Source: Phoronis australis
Taxonomy: Eukaryota; Phoronida; Phoronidae
Direction of reading: 5' to 3'
DNA: 62,000 bases
Assembly (NCBI GenBank): GCA_002633005.1
Contig: NMRA01000076.1
Span: 746,748-808,747, forward strand
Shown here: positions 25,101 to 34,926 of the stretch, in pieces
How the letters are laid out: each line of letters starts with the position of its first letter
Numbering within the stretch: the first letter of the stretch is position 1
Position numbers and translations under genes: made by a program
Notes under the pieces: model-generated
Database searches by the model: none
Seen by the model: only the letters and a program-made list of their open reading frames with translations
Told to the model about the DNA's origin: nothing

Positions 25101-28100
25101 ACTGGCCTTTCATTCGCTTGATTTTACGAGGTTTTGCGGCGTCTAGCTTTTCTCGCTAGACCTTTGGCCCACTGAACGCTACCTTGTTCGTGTATAGTAA
25201 CGCAGTTTCATGTCATTATCCTGTTACTGTTTCAGACGTTTTATTATCCTGAGAATACGGGACTTCCGTTTGGAGATGACCAACAGCCCAAGTTTCTGCT
25301 TCTGGAAATTCATTATGATAATCCGTCAAAACGAGCTGGTAGGTAAAGCGAATAATACTTGCGTACCCAGAAGTATTAAGCATGGGGACAAACGTGATGG
25401 ATGAATTGAGCAAAAATGCGTAATGAATGATAGTTAAATTTTATGCTGGAACACCGTCCCACATTCTACATGAGGGGAGAGGTCGCACTTGCTTTGCCGT
25501 TGCTTCCGAAATACGACAGGGTAACACTTTGAGGAAAGTGTTCCGGATTGATTGTTTTACCAAACATGAAATACATTTCGTGGCACCAAGTTCTTTGTTT
25601 GCGTTTATGACTATAATTGGCTCTCTTTAGGTTAGCTTTAGTATTTGGAATTTCAAATACTAAAAAGAAATTTTATGTTATTCCTTTTACATTCTACCAT
25701 TGCTCTCGTTTTCCGTCTGAAACACTTATTTTACTGACACGTCGTGCAAATGGTATTGACATCTTTTCACTGGTCATTGTGATCCATTCGTCTCTATTTC
25801 CATTGTAGATTGGATTGATTCCTCTGGACTTAAGTTAACGCTTACACCAACTTTGCGCACCGTTGACGCCGGCACGCTCGTCGTCGGTGCTAGTACTCAC
25901 GGACAGATGATACCACCCGGCCAATCGTCATTCACGACATACGGGTACTGCCACAGTGACTGTACAAATGAGGTGATAGAAGAGAAATTGAGTCTTATTT
26001 ATGTTTCTCTTTCCTTGTAATCTCCTGAAACAAATGTACTTGTCAACAAAAAGTTTAAAACCGCCCAATTTTTGTACAACCTAATTAGTGTGGTTCACAA
26101 TGTATGGTGGGCCCATCTCAAGCTGTCAAAAGCCAAAGCAATTATCAATGAAAACATATTTGGTCCTTATTTCATGTTTGTTCTAAATGACAGTTTAATT
26201 GAAATTCAGAGCGAGATAAAACCACACATCTTCCCTTTTTAAGGTTGATCAACCACCTGTGGAGTTAGTGTATTGAAGAAAGCAGCGATAACTTTTTTAA
26301 CGCTAACTTCATCAGGCCACAGTTCGTATGGCAATTTAATTTTTTCAGGGTTTGGCTAAAAATCCTGATGGCATCAAAATATTCGCTGGCATGTTACACG
26401 CTCACTTGTTGGGCAGGAAGCTGCGTTTACGTCACATCCGGAATGGGAAGGAACTCGAGCCAATGTTTGAGGACAACGGCTACGACTTTAATTATCAGGA
26501 GATGGTGACTAGGCGTTCTGAGGCGTCTTTACTACCGGGAGATGAAATGCAAATGGAATGCAATGTGAACTCGCAAGGAAAAACAATCATTACACGTGTA
26601 TGTAAAATACTTTACAACATAATTTTGATTTATCCTCATTGGTCAGCAACAAAAATGGTAAAATATATTTACTCGCACTTCATTACAGATACATGAGTGT
26701 TTGGCGAAGGTCCCTACTAGACAAAAAAGCCTAACGATTTTTTGTACCTTTCGATTTTGTAAATCCAGTGAGTGCGCATTTTAAGATAGAAGTAGTTTTG
26801 TTGTCTAAAATATTATAAAGACGGTCACCAGGACAGGAATACTTAATACATTGAAATAAACCCGGCTTTGACCGTCAAAATTAACTTTAATTTCTTTATA
26901 AAGTTGGTCTCAAATAGCTCCTTACTCATAGTGATTTCCAGGCTGTGTAAGAACAGACAGTTTGGTATTGCTTGATACTATTTTCGTCGCATGAGATGAC
27001 ACAAGGTGACAAGGGATTATCGACCCTGATTTCAAGCAATAGCGAACTCGCAGTTATTCCCACGCGCCTGAGTCGCTTCTAATCTTAATAAAACTACGCA
27101 AGTTAGTGCCAGATCCATGCCATGAAGGTACGTTGCCTAAATCAAAAGTTATTTTTGACGGATGTCTTGTTTGTAGTCAACTGTTGATTTCTGTTGGTCT
27201 TTTCTAGGGAGGATACGCAACAGACGACGAGATGTGTCAGGGGGTTCTGCTGTATTACCCAAGAACGCAACTTAGCGGTTGTTACAGTTACACTCCTGGC
27301 TACACGCCATACTTAAGTGAAAAGAAGATTAATTACACTTATATTGACCAGTAAGTTACGGTGACACTTTTGCAGTGGGTATTACGAAATCTCCTGAATG
27401 TAAAATTTGTTTGCTAATCTTATCTCACAGTGTTCCGTCTGTAAGCTACAAATTCAAGAAAGACTCTCATATTTCTTGGAGGTTTCATTAACTCAATATA
27501 ATCTAGTAGTGTTTGTAAAGATAGAACAAACAGTTGAAGGCCACTGGGTACAAACTTTTCCGGTCTCAAAATAATTTTATTGTGAAGTTGCGAAGTTACT
27601 TTGTTTAACATTTTCAAGTTTACCTTTGCAGTTTCGTACGCGAACTTAACCATTACAAAAGTACTTGGTAACTGGCGAATGAATGTTCCCAAAAGGAACG
27701 AGACTCAAAATTATAAATACGTCAATAGAGCAATTTACACTTCTACAGAGTTGGTTACGCGTTGGAAATTGGAAGTGCCAAATATTATTTATTGTCTTCC
27801 GCAGTGCCGCTCGAGGTTCCTTTAAAATCAGGAACAAACAGTATAGGTTTCTAGTTGTCAAGAACAAAAAGTAAATTGCGTAATATTTCAAATGAATCGA
27901 TAAGGTAGAAAGATGACGGATAATGAGACTTTGTTGTTTTTGGTAAACTGATCGGTTGCCAAACTTGAGCTTAAATGACGATTGACTGCAGCACCGCTTG
28001 GAGACGCCGTGAAGTAGGGCCAACATTTACCATGTTACAGTCTCTATTTTTGAATAGTTGTTAACCATTCGTTTATGTCCATTTCAGTAGATTTTATGGA

Positions 28101-30221
28101 ATATGAATGTCATTTGTTTTACGATCCTTAAAGGGCTGTTCGCAATTATCGCCATTTTCACGAGCATACAAACCGTACGATTTTCCCGACACCCCTCCGT
28201 CTCCCTGAAAGCTTACAGAAATGGCGATATTTTTGTGAGGTCTGTGTTTTGTGTCTGTTCAATTGCAAGTGTGATTCAAGGTTATATGCCAGTGTTGGTT
28301 TGTGCAGTAACGCGGAACAAAAGCAAAACATTAGTTTCAAACAATTCTCAGTGTTTTTTGCCTAGTTGAATCTTGGGGATATTTCTGCTCTTGGTTGTTT
28401 GGTCATGTTTTACGATGCGAAAAAGTGCTTAAAACGTTGACATCTGTAATTTGACATCACCATTTATGTGGCGTCAAAACTGTACACTAACAGCAACCCC
28501 CGACCCTAACCCTGAAAAGAGTACGGTTTTTACACTCGGGTCCCTTACTTGGTTCCTGTTCATTGAAGCAATGATGTGAAGATCACAAGTGGTCAGTACG
28601 CAGGCCTGAAAGCTTCCGTCGCATTTGAAAAATTCAAGTGGAACGAGGAAAATGTACGTTTACTGGAATCCACAACGAAAGAGAGTTCCTACGCCATGCT
28701 GTGCATGACTGGTGGGACATTGGTTAACGTAAGTATTACGTTCTGTTCAAACCAAATCCATACTCAAAGAAAAGTTAACCCAAGTGGTTGCTTTTGAGAC
28801 CAAAGCCGGACATCTGGCATATTCTCTCAAGCCCATTGCAAATAGGTGCTGTCTAATTATGGGCGTATTTGACTAAACAGAGCAGCTACGAGTATAGAAA
28901 GTCGCGTTATGCGCCCGTCTTCCTTCACTGTATTCGATTGAAAAAGTGTACAAAGATAGTGAAGGATATAATTCTTAAAAACAGTTTGCGTGTATACGAG
29001 TCCACGAAGAAATAACTAAATAAATGAAGAATATCAACTATTTTGATGGGTTTTGAGCAAATTCTATATAATTATCCTTCGAAAGGGTTTAATTTGAGAG
29101 TTAATTCGAAATGAGACTTGCAATTACGGAAAAATTAAAGGGTGTTTTTTAATATATCTTTAAAATTTTTGAAAGCACGGCATCTCGTCTTATGTTATTT
29201 CAGAAACTTCAGCTATCCAAGAGTCCCAATGAAAGGGTTAGGTTAATAGGCTCACTAATGACGGGTCTAAAGTGTCACAAGGGGATCTAAGCACAATTTT
29301 CTAAGGAAAGCGATGGCGTTACCTCTAAACATTGCTTGCTGGTGGCGTTTTTTGTCTTGACGGTAGGGGAGGCTTCTTCCAAAATCCTACAGGTTAATCC
29401 CACGAAATGTGGTTTTTTCATTGAATCTTGCTGCACACGGACCTGTCAAATTTTCGAGGCCACTCTGTAGATGGGTGGGTCTCCTAATCATTCAGCTGCC
29501 CCATCCCCTTCAAAATATAGTCGAGTCAAGTACACCCCCAGGTTTGTAGGCGATCCGGTAGTGACAGAGGTGATTGTCAACGAAACAGCCTGTGTCAAGT
29601 CTGAATTAGATCGAAATTAGTTCGAAAAATCTTGAGAGCGGCCGTGGTCGTCTGTTCCCTCAATTAATTTTTCTTGGCAACCCGGACCGTGTTTAACCGG
29701 GAGGCACAGTAACTCACCGCAGCGTACCCTGACAGTTTGACATAGACTGGGCGCATAAATATGTCCTCACTTACAGTTTGGAAATAAGTCCCTTAGACTG
29801 TCTAGTCTCGGATATCTAGATGCAATGTTTCGCCGAGTCGGCTGGGCCCATGTTAGTTTGCAAAGCCGGGATGATAACAATGTATGACACCTTAAACTAT
29901 TCCCCCAAATGTTGTGTAACCATTAATTTATGCATATTAGACAAGACTTTCCTTGTATTGATTCACTGCGCCAATGAGCATAGTATGATATTCCTATTCA
30001 ACAACTAAAAATTCACATTTACTGGTTTGCTACAGATAACGAAGCCTTCGGAAACATATCGCAGACCTCTCACTATCAGCACCCCCTACCGACCACCTGC
30101 CAGACAATGTGTTCAACGCACCGCGACAACACCAAGTGCCGTAAACGTCGGTGCTTCGTCGCTTGCAACGCTTACCCTGCTTATACATGCGGTTCTTGCA
30201 TGTTTGGTGATTGGTTTTTAA
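9915..30221 (+). CDS. MOXD1: DBH-like monooxygenase 1 (MOXD1-type), complete, 11 coding exons
   Basis: Exons: 9915-10193, 13372-13518, 14271-14438, 22712-22795, 23615-23797, 25236-25338, 25809-25972, 26349-26597, 27208-27350, 28569-28728, 30036-30221. They join in frame to 621 residues, close to the family length (human MOXD1 about 613). Order: signal peptide (about 1-21), DOMON domain (about 25-150), then the two copper type II ascorbate-dependent monooxygenase domains, then a hydrophobic C-terminal tail (about 601-621). All expected copper ligands are seen: H240-H241 and H313 (CuH site), H393, H395 and M468 (CuM site, HAH and EMC). The family relates to dopamine beta-hydroxylase; the substrate of MOXD1 proteins is not established. 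The start was chosen at 9915 because it opens the signal peptide; the first ATG at 9872 is in another frame. All introns are GT-AG. Confidence 0.93.
10194..13371 (+). other. MOXD1 intron 1
   Basis: 3178 bp from GTAAGA to TTTCAG. I see no gene or clear repeat in it; the region is AT-rich. Confidence 0.8.
13372..13518 (+). CDS. MOXD1: MOXD1 exon 2: DOMON domain
   Basis: Residues 94-142, opening with DRHATGK and containing QDYVLL, TTLRFSRKLDTCDDDD, which matches the conserved QDY and F-R-L-x-TCD pattern of the family. Phase 0 at both ends, donor GTAAGT. Confidence 0.92.
13599..13661. repeat. Inverted repeat with 12-bp perfect arms in intron 2
   Basis: AATAACCGTGTC (13599-13610) is the exact reverse complement of 13650-13661, with a 39-bp spacer. 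It may be a small foldback element or structured RNA segment; the role is unknown. The rest of intron 2 (13519-14270) shows nothing. Confidence 0.55.
14271..14438 (+). CDS. MOXD1: MOXD1 exon 3
   Basis: Residues 143-198, beginning GDTFRIIWAYG and including LRRGVKSVILLAAS, the linker from DOMON to the copper domains in this family. Acceptor TTTCACAG, donor GTAAGT, phase 0. Confidence 0.92.
14987..15376 (-). CDS. Unrecognised 129-residue open frame in intron 3
   Basis: It is among the longer uninterrupted frames in the window outside known exons. It starts with ATG at 15376, 32 bp from the edge of MITE copy 2. The product is hydrophilic with lysine-rich parts and a CPACGG motif next to a CLCRSK stretch, so four cysteines lie within about 25 residues. 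I do not recognise a family. No clear splice sites or promoter tie it to a transcript. It could be a fragment of a mobile-element protein, an unspliced nested gene, or chance. Confidence 0.2.
   Translation of the reverse strand: MQTKPLSLKEFENKHGQKDVTVQVIQDIQVLPQTMLHSLRSDNFIREKCLCRSKTKINQIIISRVVCPACGGLSVVQYLVKLLDYNIWAFHVENQTTRVIHSKPKINLSYSRTELFFPQRVKTVSLVID
15409..16066. mobile_element. MITE-like DNA transposon, copy 2 (658 bp)
   Basis: It is homologous along its length to 9068-9689. The left end is GGAGGCACAGAACAGTT and the right end ...ATTCAGTGCCACC. It is flanked by TTG on both sides (15406-15408 and 16067-16069). Compared with copy 1 it carries a short extra stretch (near 15652-15675) and many substitutions, so it is not a recent sister insertion. 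Confidence 0.8.
19560..20417 (-). CDS. Nested antisense two-exon gene, 66 residues, unknown function
   Basis: Exon 1 coding part is 20417-20249: ATG in the context TTCCATGG, 56 codons plus one base, then a strong donor G|GTAAGT. Exon 2 (19591-19560) follows an acceptor with a good pyrimidine tract (ATTTCTCTTACTATTCTGTTACAG, split here at 19592) and adds ERKRLKPAA and a TGA stop. The joined product is 66 residues, hydrophilic, with Cys at 24, 35 and 42 and a basic C-terminus; there is no signal peptide or membrane segment. It lies wholly within MOXD1 intron 3 on the opposite strand. The sequence upstream of the start carries an NRF1-like site and several CpGs. I do not recognise the protein. 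The second exon is short, so its choice is less sure than exon 1. Confidence 0.5.
20430..20640 (-). promoter_or_regulatory. CpG-containing promoter candidate of the nested antisense gene, with NRF1-like site
   Basis: ACGCATGCGCA at 20504-20514 is a near-perfect NRF1 palindrome (TGCGCATGCGT on the - strand), about 90 bp upstream of the antisense ATG. The surrounding 200 bp has many more CpGs than the intron around it (for example AGCAGCGGCAGCGCGAGGAG near 20534). No TATA box is evident. NRF1 sites mark housekeeping promoters in animals; its use here is inferred. Confidence 0.45.
22185..22283 (+). CDS. Small open frame, 32 residues, in MOXD1 intron 3
   Basis: It begins GAATGGCGGAC, which resembles a YY1-type start element, and runs 32 codons (MADDLVAAPLHRL...) to TGA. 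There is no recognisable family and no evident donor inside. It is listed because of the start context only and may be chance. Confidence 0.15.
   Translation: MADDLVAAPLHRLVAEGARHIRDLWFGSIRSW
22712..22795 (+). CDS. MOXD1: MOXD1 exon 4
   Basis: Residues 199-226. TDTTYWCKGF and KKHHVIK match the start of the N-terminal copper domain (TTYWC, KHHVIK). Acceptor TCCTACAG, donor GTACGT, phase 0. Confidence 0.93.
23090..23102. promoter_or_regulatory. NRF1-like palindrome in MOXD1 intron 4
   Basis: TGCGCATGCGTCA lies in a short CpG-containing patch (23080-23130). No coding exon other than those of MOXD1 could be tied to it, so it may be an unused match or a promoter of a non-coding transcript. Confidence 0.2.
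23615..23797 (+). CDS. MOXD1: MOXD1 exon 5: CuH histidine pair
   Basis: Residues 227-287. YEPYITPGNEAVVHHIVV holds the HH copper ligands (240, 241). CLSPLFAWAVGGE matches the family's AWAxGGE. Donor GTTAGT, phase 0. Confidence 0.95.
23911..24034 (+). mobile_element. tRNA-derived SINE (or tRNA pseudogene with tail) in intron 5
   Basis: GTGTGGC at 23911 pairs with GCCACAC near 23971, like an acceptor stem. TGGCGTAGTATTGGTG is a good Pol III A box and GGTTCGATTAC a B box, with a T-arm of 4 of 5 pairs. The anticodon arm is degenerate. A unique part follows and ends in TAATAAAGCACAAAAAAA, an A-rich tail. This pattern fits a tRNA-derived SINE rather than a working tRNA. Confidence 0.6.
24040..25235 (+). 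other. Rest of MOXD1 intron 5
   Basis: I see nothing recognisable here beyond the intron acceptor (GTTTCAG) at its end. Confidence 0.6.
25236..25338 (+). CDS. MOXD1: MOXD1 exon 6: third CuH histidine
   Basis: Residues 288-322. TFYYPENTGLPFG and FLLLEIHYDNPSKRA hold the H313 ligand in the LExHYDNP motif. It ends in phase 1 at donor GTAGGT. Confidence 0.94.
25809..25972 (+). CDS. MOXD1: MOXD1 exon 7
   Basis: Residues 322-376. DSSGLKLTLTPTLR, DAGTLVVGA and IPPGQSSFTTYGYCHSDC match the family (SSG, LRxxDAG, IPPG and the paired cysteines). Acceptor TTGTAG, donor GTGATA. Confidence 0.94.
26349..26597 (+). CDS. MOXD1: MOXD1 exon 8: CuM HxH motif
   Basis: Residues 377-459. FAGMLHAHLLGRKLRLRH gives the HAH ligands (393, 395), followed by YDFNYQE and LLPGDEMQMEC. 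Acceptor TTTTTCAG, donor GTATGT, phase 0. Confidence 0.95.
27208..27350 (+). CDS. MOXD1: MOXD1 exon 9: CuM methionine
   Basis: Residues 460-507. GGYATDDEMCQGVLLYYPR carries the EMC methionine ligand (M468) and the YYPR signature. It ends in phase 2 at GTAAGT. Confidence 0.94.
27351..28568 (+). other. MOXD1 intron 9
   Basis: 1218 bp. Several open frames here, one of 126 codons on the - strand, lack splice signals and family resemblance; I see nothing else. Confidence 0.6.
28569..28728 (+). CDS. MOXD1: MOXD1 exon 10
   Basis: Residues 507-560. The join across intron 9 restores HNDVKITSGQ. SVAFEKFKWNEENV resembles the family's KFKW segment after the catalytic core. The acceptor is CATTGAAG and the donor GTAAGT, phase 0, which fits exon 11 directly. 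Confidence 0.85.
30036..30221 (+). CDS. MOXD1: MOXD1 exon 11: C-terminal anchor
   Basis: Residues 561-621 and TAA. A Pro/Arg-rich stretch with RQCVQRT is followed by a hydrophobic tail (about 601-621). The tail has no basic cytoplasmic end, which would suit a GPI-anchor signal, though a terminal transmembrane helix is possible. Compared with copy A (757-942), nine of ten base changes alter the protein. Confidence 0.9.
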   Translation: MTKPSETYRRPLTISTPYRPPARQCVQRTATTPSAVNVGASSLATLTLLIHAVLACLVIGF

Positions 30222-30433
30222 CATGGATGACAGTTCGCCGTGGTATATACTACTCGGCGACACTTTCCAAAAGGATACTTATATGCTGGACATCATCGGC
30301 AAGTGTGTGCAAACAGCCAAATATCTAAAAACTGTGAAATAACTGATTGTAAAAGTGAATATATCTGAAAGTAGAAAGCGTGTAGACTTTGATTTTCAAC
30401 TTAATATCAATTTTTAAATGAGTTCTTCTTTTC

Positions 30434-30439
30434 AATAAA
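30434..30439 (+). promoter_or_regulatory. AATAAA poly(A)-signal candidate, copy B
   Basis: AATAAA 213 bp after the stop, inside the roughly 300-bp stretch that copy A lacks, so the two paralogues may end their transcripts at different places. Confidence 0.35.
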
Positions 30440-32643
30440 AATTTTTTTACGCAAAAATGTATCATATTCGTTACACCATATCTTATATGTCAATTGTCAT
30501 TTTGTGTTTGATTTTACTTTATTTCTGTTTTTGTTGACGAAGGAAGTTTTTACATCCGAAAATTTCAAATTTCAGTTGATCCATTCTTGTTGTTTTATTT
30601 ACCGATTTATATTCTTCATTTCATGAAACAATAGTATCCTTGGGAGGATCTGGATCGCCTTATTTAGTTTCAGATATATTTTCTACGTTATTTATCTTCT
30701 TCTTTTCAGTAATGTAAGTTAAAAAAGATGATATATTAATACCAAAACTAGAGTATCATTTGTACTGAAATTTTTTATTTCATACATGAATAAATGCTCA
30801 ATACAAAATCTAAACGATACTGATGCAGATTTCCAAAATGTCGTTTCCTTTGCGTTTTATGCACCTTTTGGTTTTTTCATACAATTAAGTGCTATTTTTG
30901 ATTGATAGCATCTCATGTAAAAGTGGAAAATTTTAAGAAACAATTTTTTACAGAATTTTGGAGAGAACTGTTCATAAAACATAGTTTGTTCAAGTTTCGT
31001 GTGGATCTGATCAGCCGTTTCTGACGGACATGATGTTTTGAAGTTAGACAAATTTGGACATTTTTCTAAGATCCTACTAACATATGAAACGAGGGAGTTG
31101 CGTCAAAATAAATCATTGGCTATTTGAAAATATCCAGTCTTTTCACCATCCAAGTGCATTTGCATAGGAAGGGTCACTGCCGGATTAAGCTAAATACGCT
31201 ACAGCTTGAGGCCCCGCGCAAAATAGGAGCCCATGTCGTCCCCACAGGGGTTATTCAAAAGTTGTGGGGATGTGGGAGGCAGGGAAAATCCATTAAGCTA
31301 GAAAATCTGCGACTTAGGTTCTCGCACCAGATAATAGCCCCACTTCGTCATAATGGCCTTTCATAAGTCGTGGCGACTGGAAAAAAGCTGGCGACGACAG
31401 GGGGCAGTTTGAAAATTGAGGGGAATTGTAATAACTGGGACCTCACACTTTTGTAGCTTGGAGACACCGAGAAAATTAATCCGGCAATTGGGCACAGGTA
31501 TGGGAAATCTCTTGAAGAAATTATCAATCAAGTGTTTCTTAGTTCTAAGTATAACCAATAGATATCAGCACTTGTGTATGTTGAAACTAGTTCTGCGAAC
31601 AATCAAACGATGTCGCTACGGCACGGGCTAATCTGAAAAAAGGGTTCCTTTTCTTCAGCAAGGCGTAGTCTTGCCATGAAGTATGTGATGTTTGAGTAAT
31701 TTGCGCTTAAGAGAAGGTCAAGGTCCACAACAGTTTTATGACTGTAAAGCGCAAATGAGATATGTCAAAATGAAGTTGTCGTGAGCTTCGCTATGCAAAA
31801 ATAGTTATATTCGAACAAAATAGTCTTAGCAAGCCAACGAGTTGGCGTCAGGGTTTTTTGACATTTAAGACTACATATGCTTCAATTACATATTACATGA
31901 GTATTTGTAACAATTTTTATGTAAACTTGGATAATACTGGTCACGTCTGAATAATGTTTTCCAATATCGAATTCTGTACACTTAGTGCTCGAGTGCGAGT
32001 TACCAGCAACCGTTGTTCAAATGTTTTTGATTTGGAGTTGTCTTAGAGATACGCATCGTGGAACAACTAGGTTAAAACAAACAGACATTTGTTATAATTA
32101 CGTGTTCCAAAGAAAGTTCATGAATACAAACAACTCGTGAATTTTCGTTATTTTGTAGTGATACTCACGACCAACGATGATTGCATGTTTTACTTCACTA
32201 CATGGCCATCATTTCTAAATCCTTGGATCTACACGACCGAAAAAGCCAGCATAGGATGACCTATAATCTTAAATAGCCATCCGACCAGTTGAAGCAATGT
32301 TGAGAACACTAAACGAAGATCATTAATTTCCACAATTCTATACGAGTGCATTTTTAAGATTAATTCCTGTTTTCAAAATCTCTCACACTTTTTTAATCAT
32401 TTCCAGTGGTCAGTCGGTTTTTCGAGTATTCTTAGTGGGTTAAATCGAAAATCACACATTTTAACATTCGATATCGTTTACTGGTGTTTTACATATCTTC
32501 TTTGAGGTTTAGGGAAAGGCCCTTTCTTCTTAACGCGCTTTTGAAGACGTCTTCGGAAAAGCCTTGTTGTTTTTTCGAACTTGTTTATCACAGTTCATGA
32601 ACGTAATTTATGGAGGTGGTTGCTAAGTGTGAAGATGAAAAAT

Positions 32644-33389
32644 TATCGACTTCACGTAAGTTGCAACGTTTTCGCGTTTCTTTAATGAACGGGTCCCATG
32701 GTGAACTACCTTAACAGACAAATAAGTTGATTCAGTACGGTTGCGTTTTAGTTTGTAGTTATAGCTCTAATTACTGTACGCTGAAAATCGTGAAGTTCTT
32801 CGAGTGTTTATGCGATTGTGTGAGACTTCTTCATTTGAAAATGTAAATGTCAGGGCATCAATAAACGACCAAGCTTGAAAAACTAATGGCTGGTATAACT
32901 GAATATTTAAAAATATTATTTAAGCCAGGCTTACAGAGCAATGGTCCGAGGTTATGCTTATAATTAGTAGCACGCTGCGATTATTGCTGAAGTCATGACC
33001 AAATCCCAAATTTCAACTGGAATAAACCACGTAAGCGGAGACGAATTCTCCCTTTGGAGAAGTCAATGATCTGCAGTTGCACTATGGTTTTATCATGTGT
33101 AAAGGGGATTACTAATCCGCTTTATCAAATACCCAAAACAAAGGGTTCCACCCGAAACGTGAACCAAAGTATTCAAAGGTGGCGCTGCATGAAGCTTTAA
33201 CATGTATCTTGTCGGTAAACATTCTTGGCTAAAATGATGAAATTTAACGAAGTGTCATTCGACTGTTTTCGTGTTATTGCGGCTGTAATCAAAGCGCGTG
33301 CGGCGCGCGGAAGCCCGCAGCGCCGTGCCGTAAGTGCCGACGCTGAGTTCTTGGATTTGCCTGGCGTTCAAAGACTAGAAAAATGATGT
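32644..33389. other. 746-bp segment present only in copy B
   Basis: Flanked on both sides by AAT; copy A reads straight through the same site (near 3029). It contains a GC-rich patch with many CpGs near 33295-33345. It may be an insertion with a 3-bp duplication or a segment lost from copy A; no terminal repeats are evident. Confidence 0.55.
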
Positions 33390-34057
33390 AATAGTTGTGC
33401 ACTTCAGTGTGTCGCCAGATCTTTCGCCATGCCCGAGGTGAGGATTAGGTATGATGAAGAAAATAACGAATTAACAACATTCAACATAACCAGACAATAA
33501 GACGTTGGGGTCTGGCGCGAACTGGGGCGGGAACTCTGTGCACGTCTCAGCCTCACAAGAACACATAAACAGCCCCAAGGCTAAGCAGCAGTCTCGTGGT
33601 ATATCCCCATTCACCGGACACTAATAGGCGATGCTTGTAGGACTTTGTTATGACTTTTCCATTTCATTGGTATATTCAACACTCTTGACTTTAGTTAATT
33701 TCTGCTTTTATGAAGCCACACGGCTCCCGGGATAAACATCTGCCTGTCAGGACTAAATCAGACTCTATTTGTTTTTGATTATTAACTCATGTGAATATTA
33801 AATGATTACAAATACATTGAATAAAACATTTTAAGACATCATCGACATAAATGTACGATCTATCAAGAATAAACCGAATGAAGAGATAAGGTGTAATTCG
33901 AGTAAATTATACATTTTATGTAAGAAATGTTTTTAATGTAGAATTAATTCTATAAAACTTGAAAATAATAAAAATAACAGTCACAGTAACTTCACATAAG
34001 GTATTTAAGTTTGCGTCAGTTATTATGCCGCCGTAAGACTTGCTTTTTATTATTTAT

Positions 34058-34081
34058 ATCATCATCATCATCATCATCATC
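34058..34081. repeat. Microsatellite (ATC)8
   Basis: Eight perfect ATC units; the matching place in copy A (near 4350-4380) lacks them, so the expansion followed the duplication or was lost in copy A. Confidence 0.95.
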
Positions 34082-34675
34082 ATTAATATTATTATTATCA
34101 TTATTGTTATTATTTAAATTCACATTTACCTTTATTGTCCTGGCCAATTTAGAATGACCACAGCAATGTGTAATTAAAAAGAAATGATAACTGATGAATA
34201 CGAAATTAAAAACAGTTCATTTAAAATTGTGAGAACGCTGAAGCTACTCCCAGTAGGTACAAAAAAGATGGATAAGTCTTTTGTAAAAGCATGAAAACGA
34301 GAAGTGGTTCAGAGTTAGAGAAGAAGCGTGTTCCAGAGTGACTCGGTGCAGAAACTGAAAACGATTTAGAATACCTTAGCATTTAAGCAATAGTTGCTTT
34401 TGAAATGAACATTTCCCCCATTACATGGGCGGCTCAGCCGGCACAGAAAACAGTGGGGCTATAGCCGTCTCATATGCCACACTAGGGTCTGATCAGCGTT
34501 GGCGGTGACAGTACACACTTCTGGTGTTTCGGGCGTCTCGAAGATCCAAAAGTCTCGACTCAGCTCTTGACAACGACGGGGATTATACATTTTAGGTAAC
34601 CGTGTCATACACAACCAATGCGGCACTGACGGAATGTCTACAACAAAGCCGGTTTTTGAAATCAGGTATTCTTAC

Positions 34676-34926
34676 CTTATGAAGTCTTTCAAAACCATGT
34701 CAATTAAAATATTTTGTATTGCTCGTGACGTTTTTTGCGATTTATTATCGTTCATAAAATAGTAGTTGAGGTAAGTTGAGAATGGGACCGAACAACCTAA
34801 GTCGTTCAGCGTGAAAGGTGATTGATAAACAGACGGGCTTCCTAAGTGAACTAGAACTACCATCATCAAATTTGGTTTTTCCTTTCGTGAAATCTTGTTA
34901 AACTTGATAGAGGCGATTATATTCAT
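34676..34926 (-). CDS. Possible first coding exon of an unknown - strand gene
   Basis: ATG at 34926 comes just after an in-frame TAA, and 83 codons plus two bases run to a strong donor (ATAAG|GTAAGA). The product has a moderately hydrophobic stretch (LMMVVLVHLG) and no family I recognise. No downstream exon could be fixed, so this may be chance. Confidence 0.2.

Larger units (their letters stand above)
29299..34466 (+). repeat. Tandem duplication, copy B
   Basis: This is the counterpart of 1-4719: end of intron 10, exon 11 and the 3' flank. Relative to copy A it has about 300 extra bp at roughly 30407-30712, a 746-bp segment at 32644-33389, and an (ATC)8 run, and it lacks most of the copy A 3475-4176 segment. 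The left edge may extend before 29299, but the counterpart lies outside the window. Confidence 0.9.

Noticed and set aside
27646-28026. 126-codon - strand frame in MOXD1 intron 9
   Set aside because: No start context, splice signal or family resemblance supports it; it is most likely chance in AT-rich DNA.
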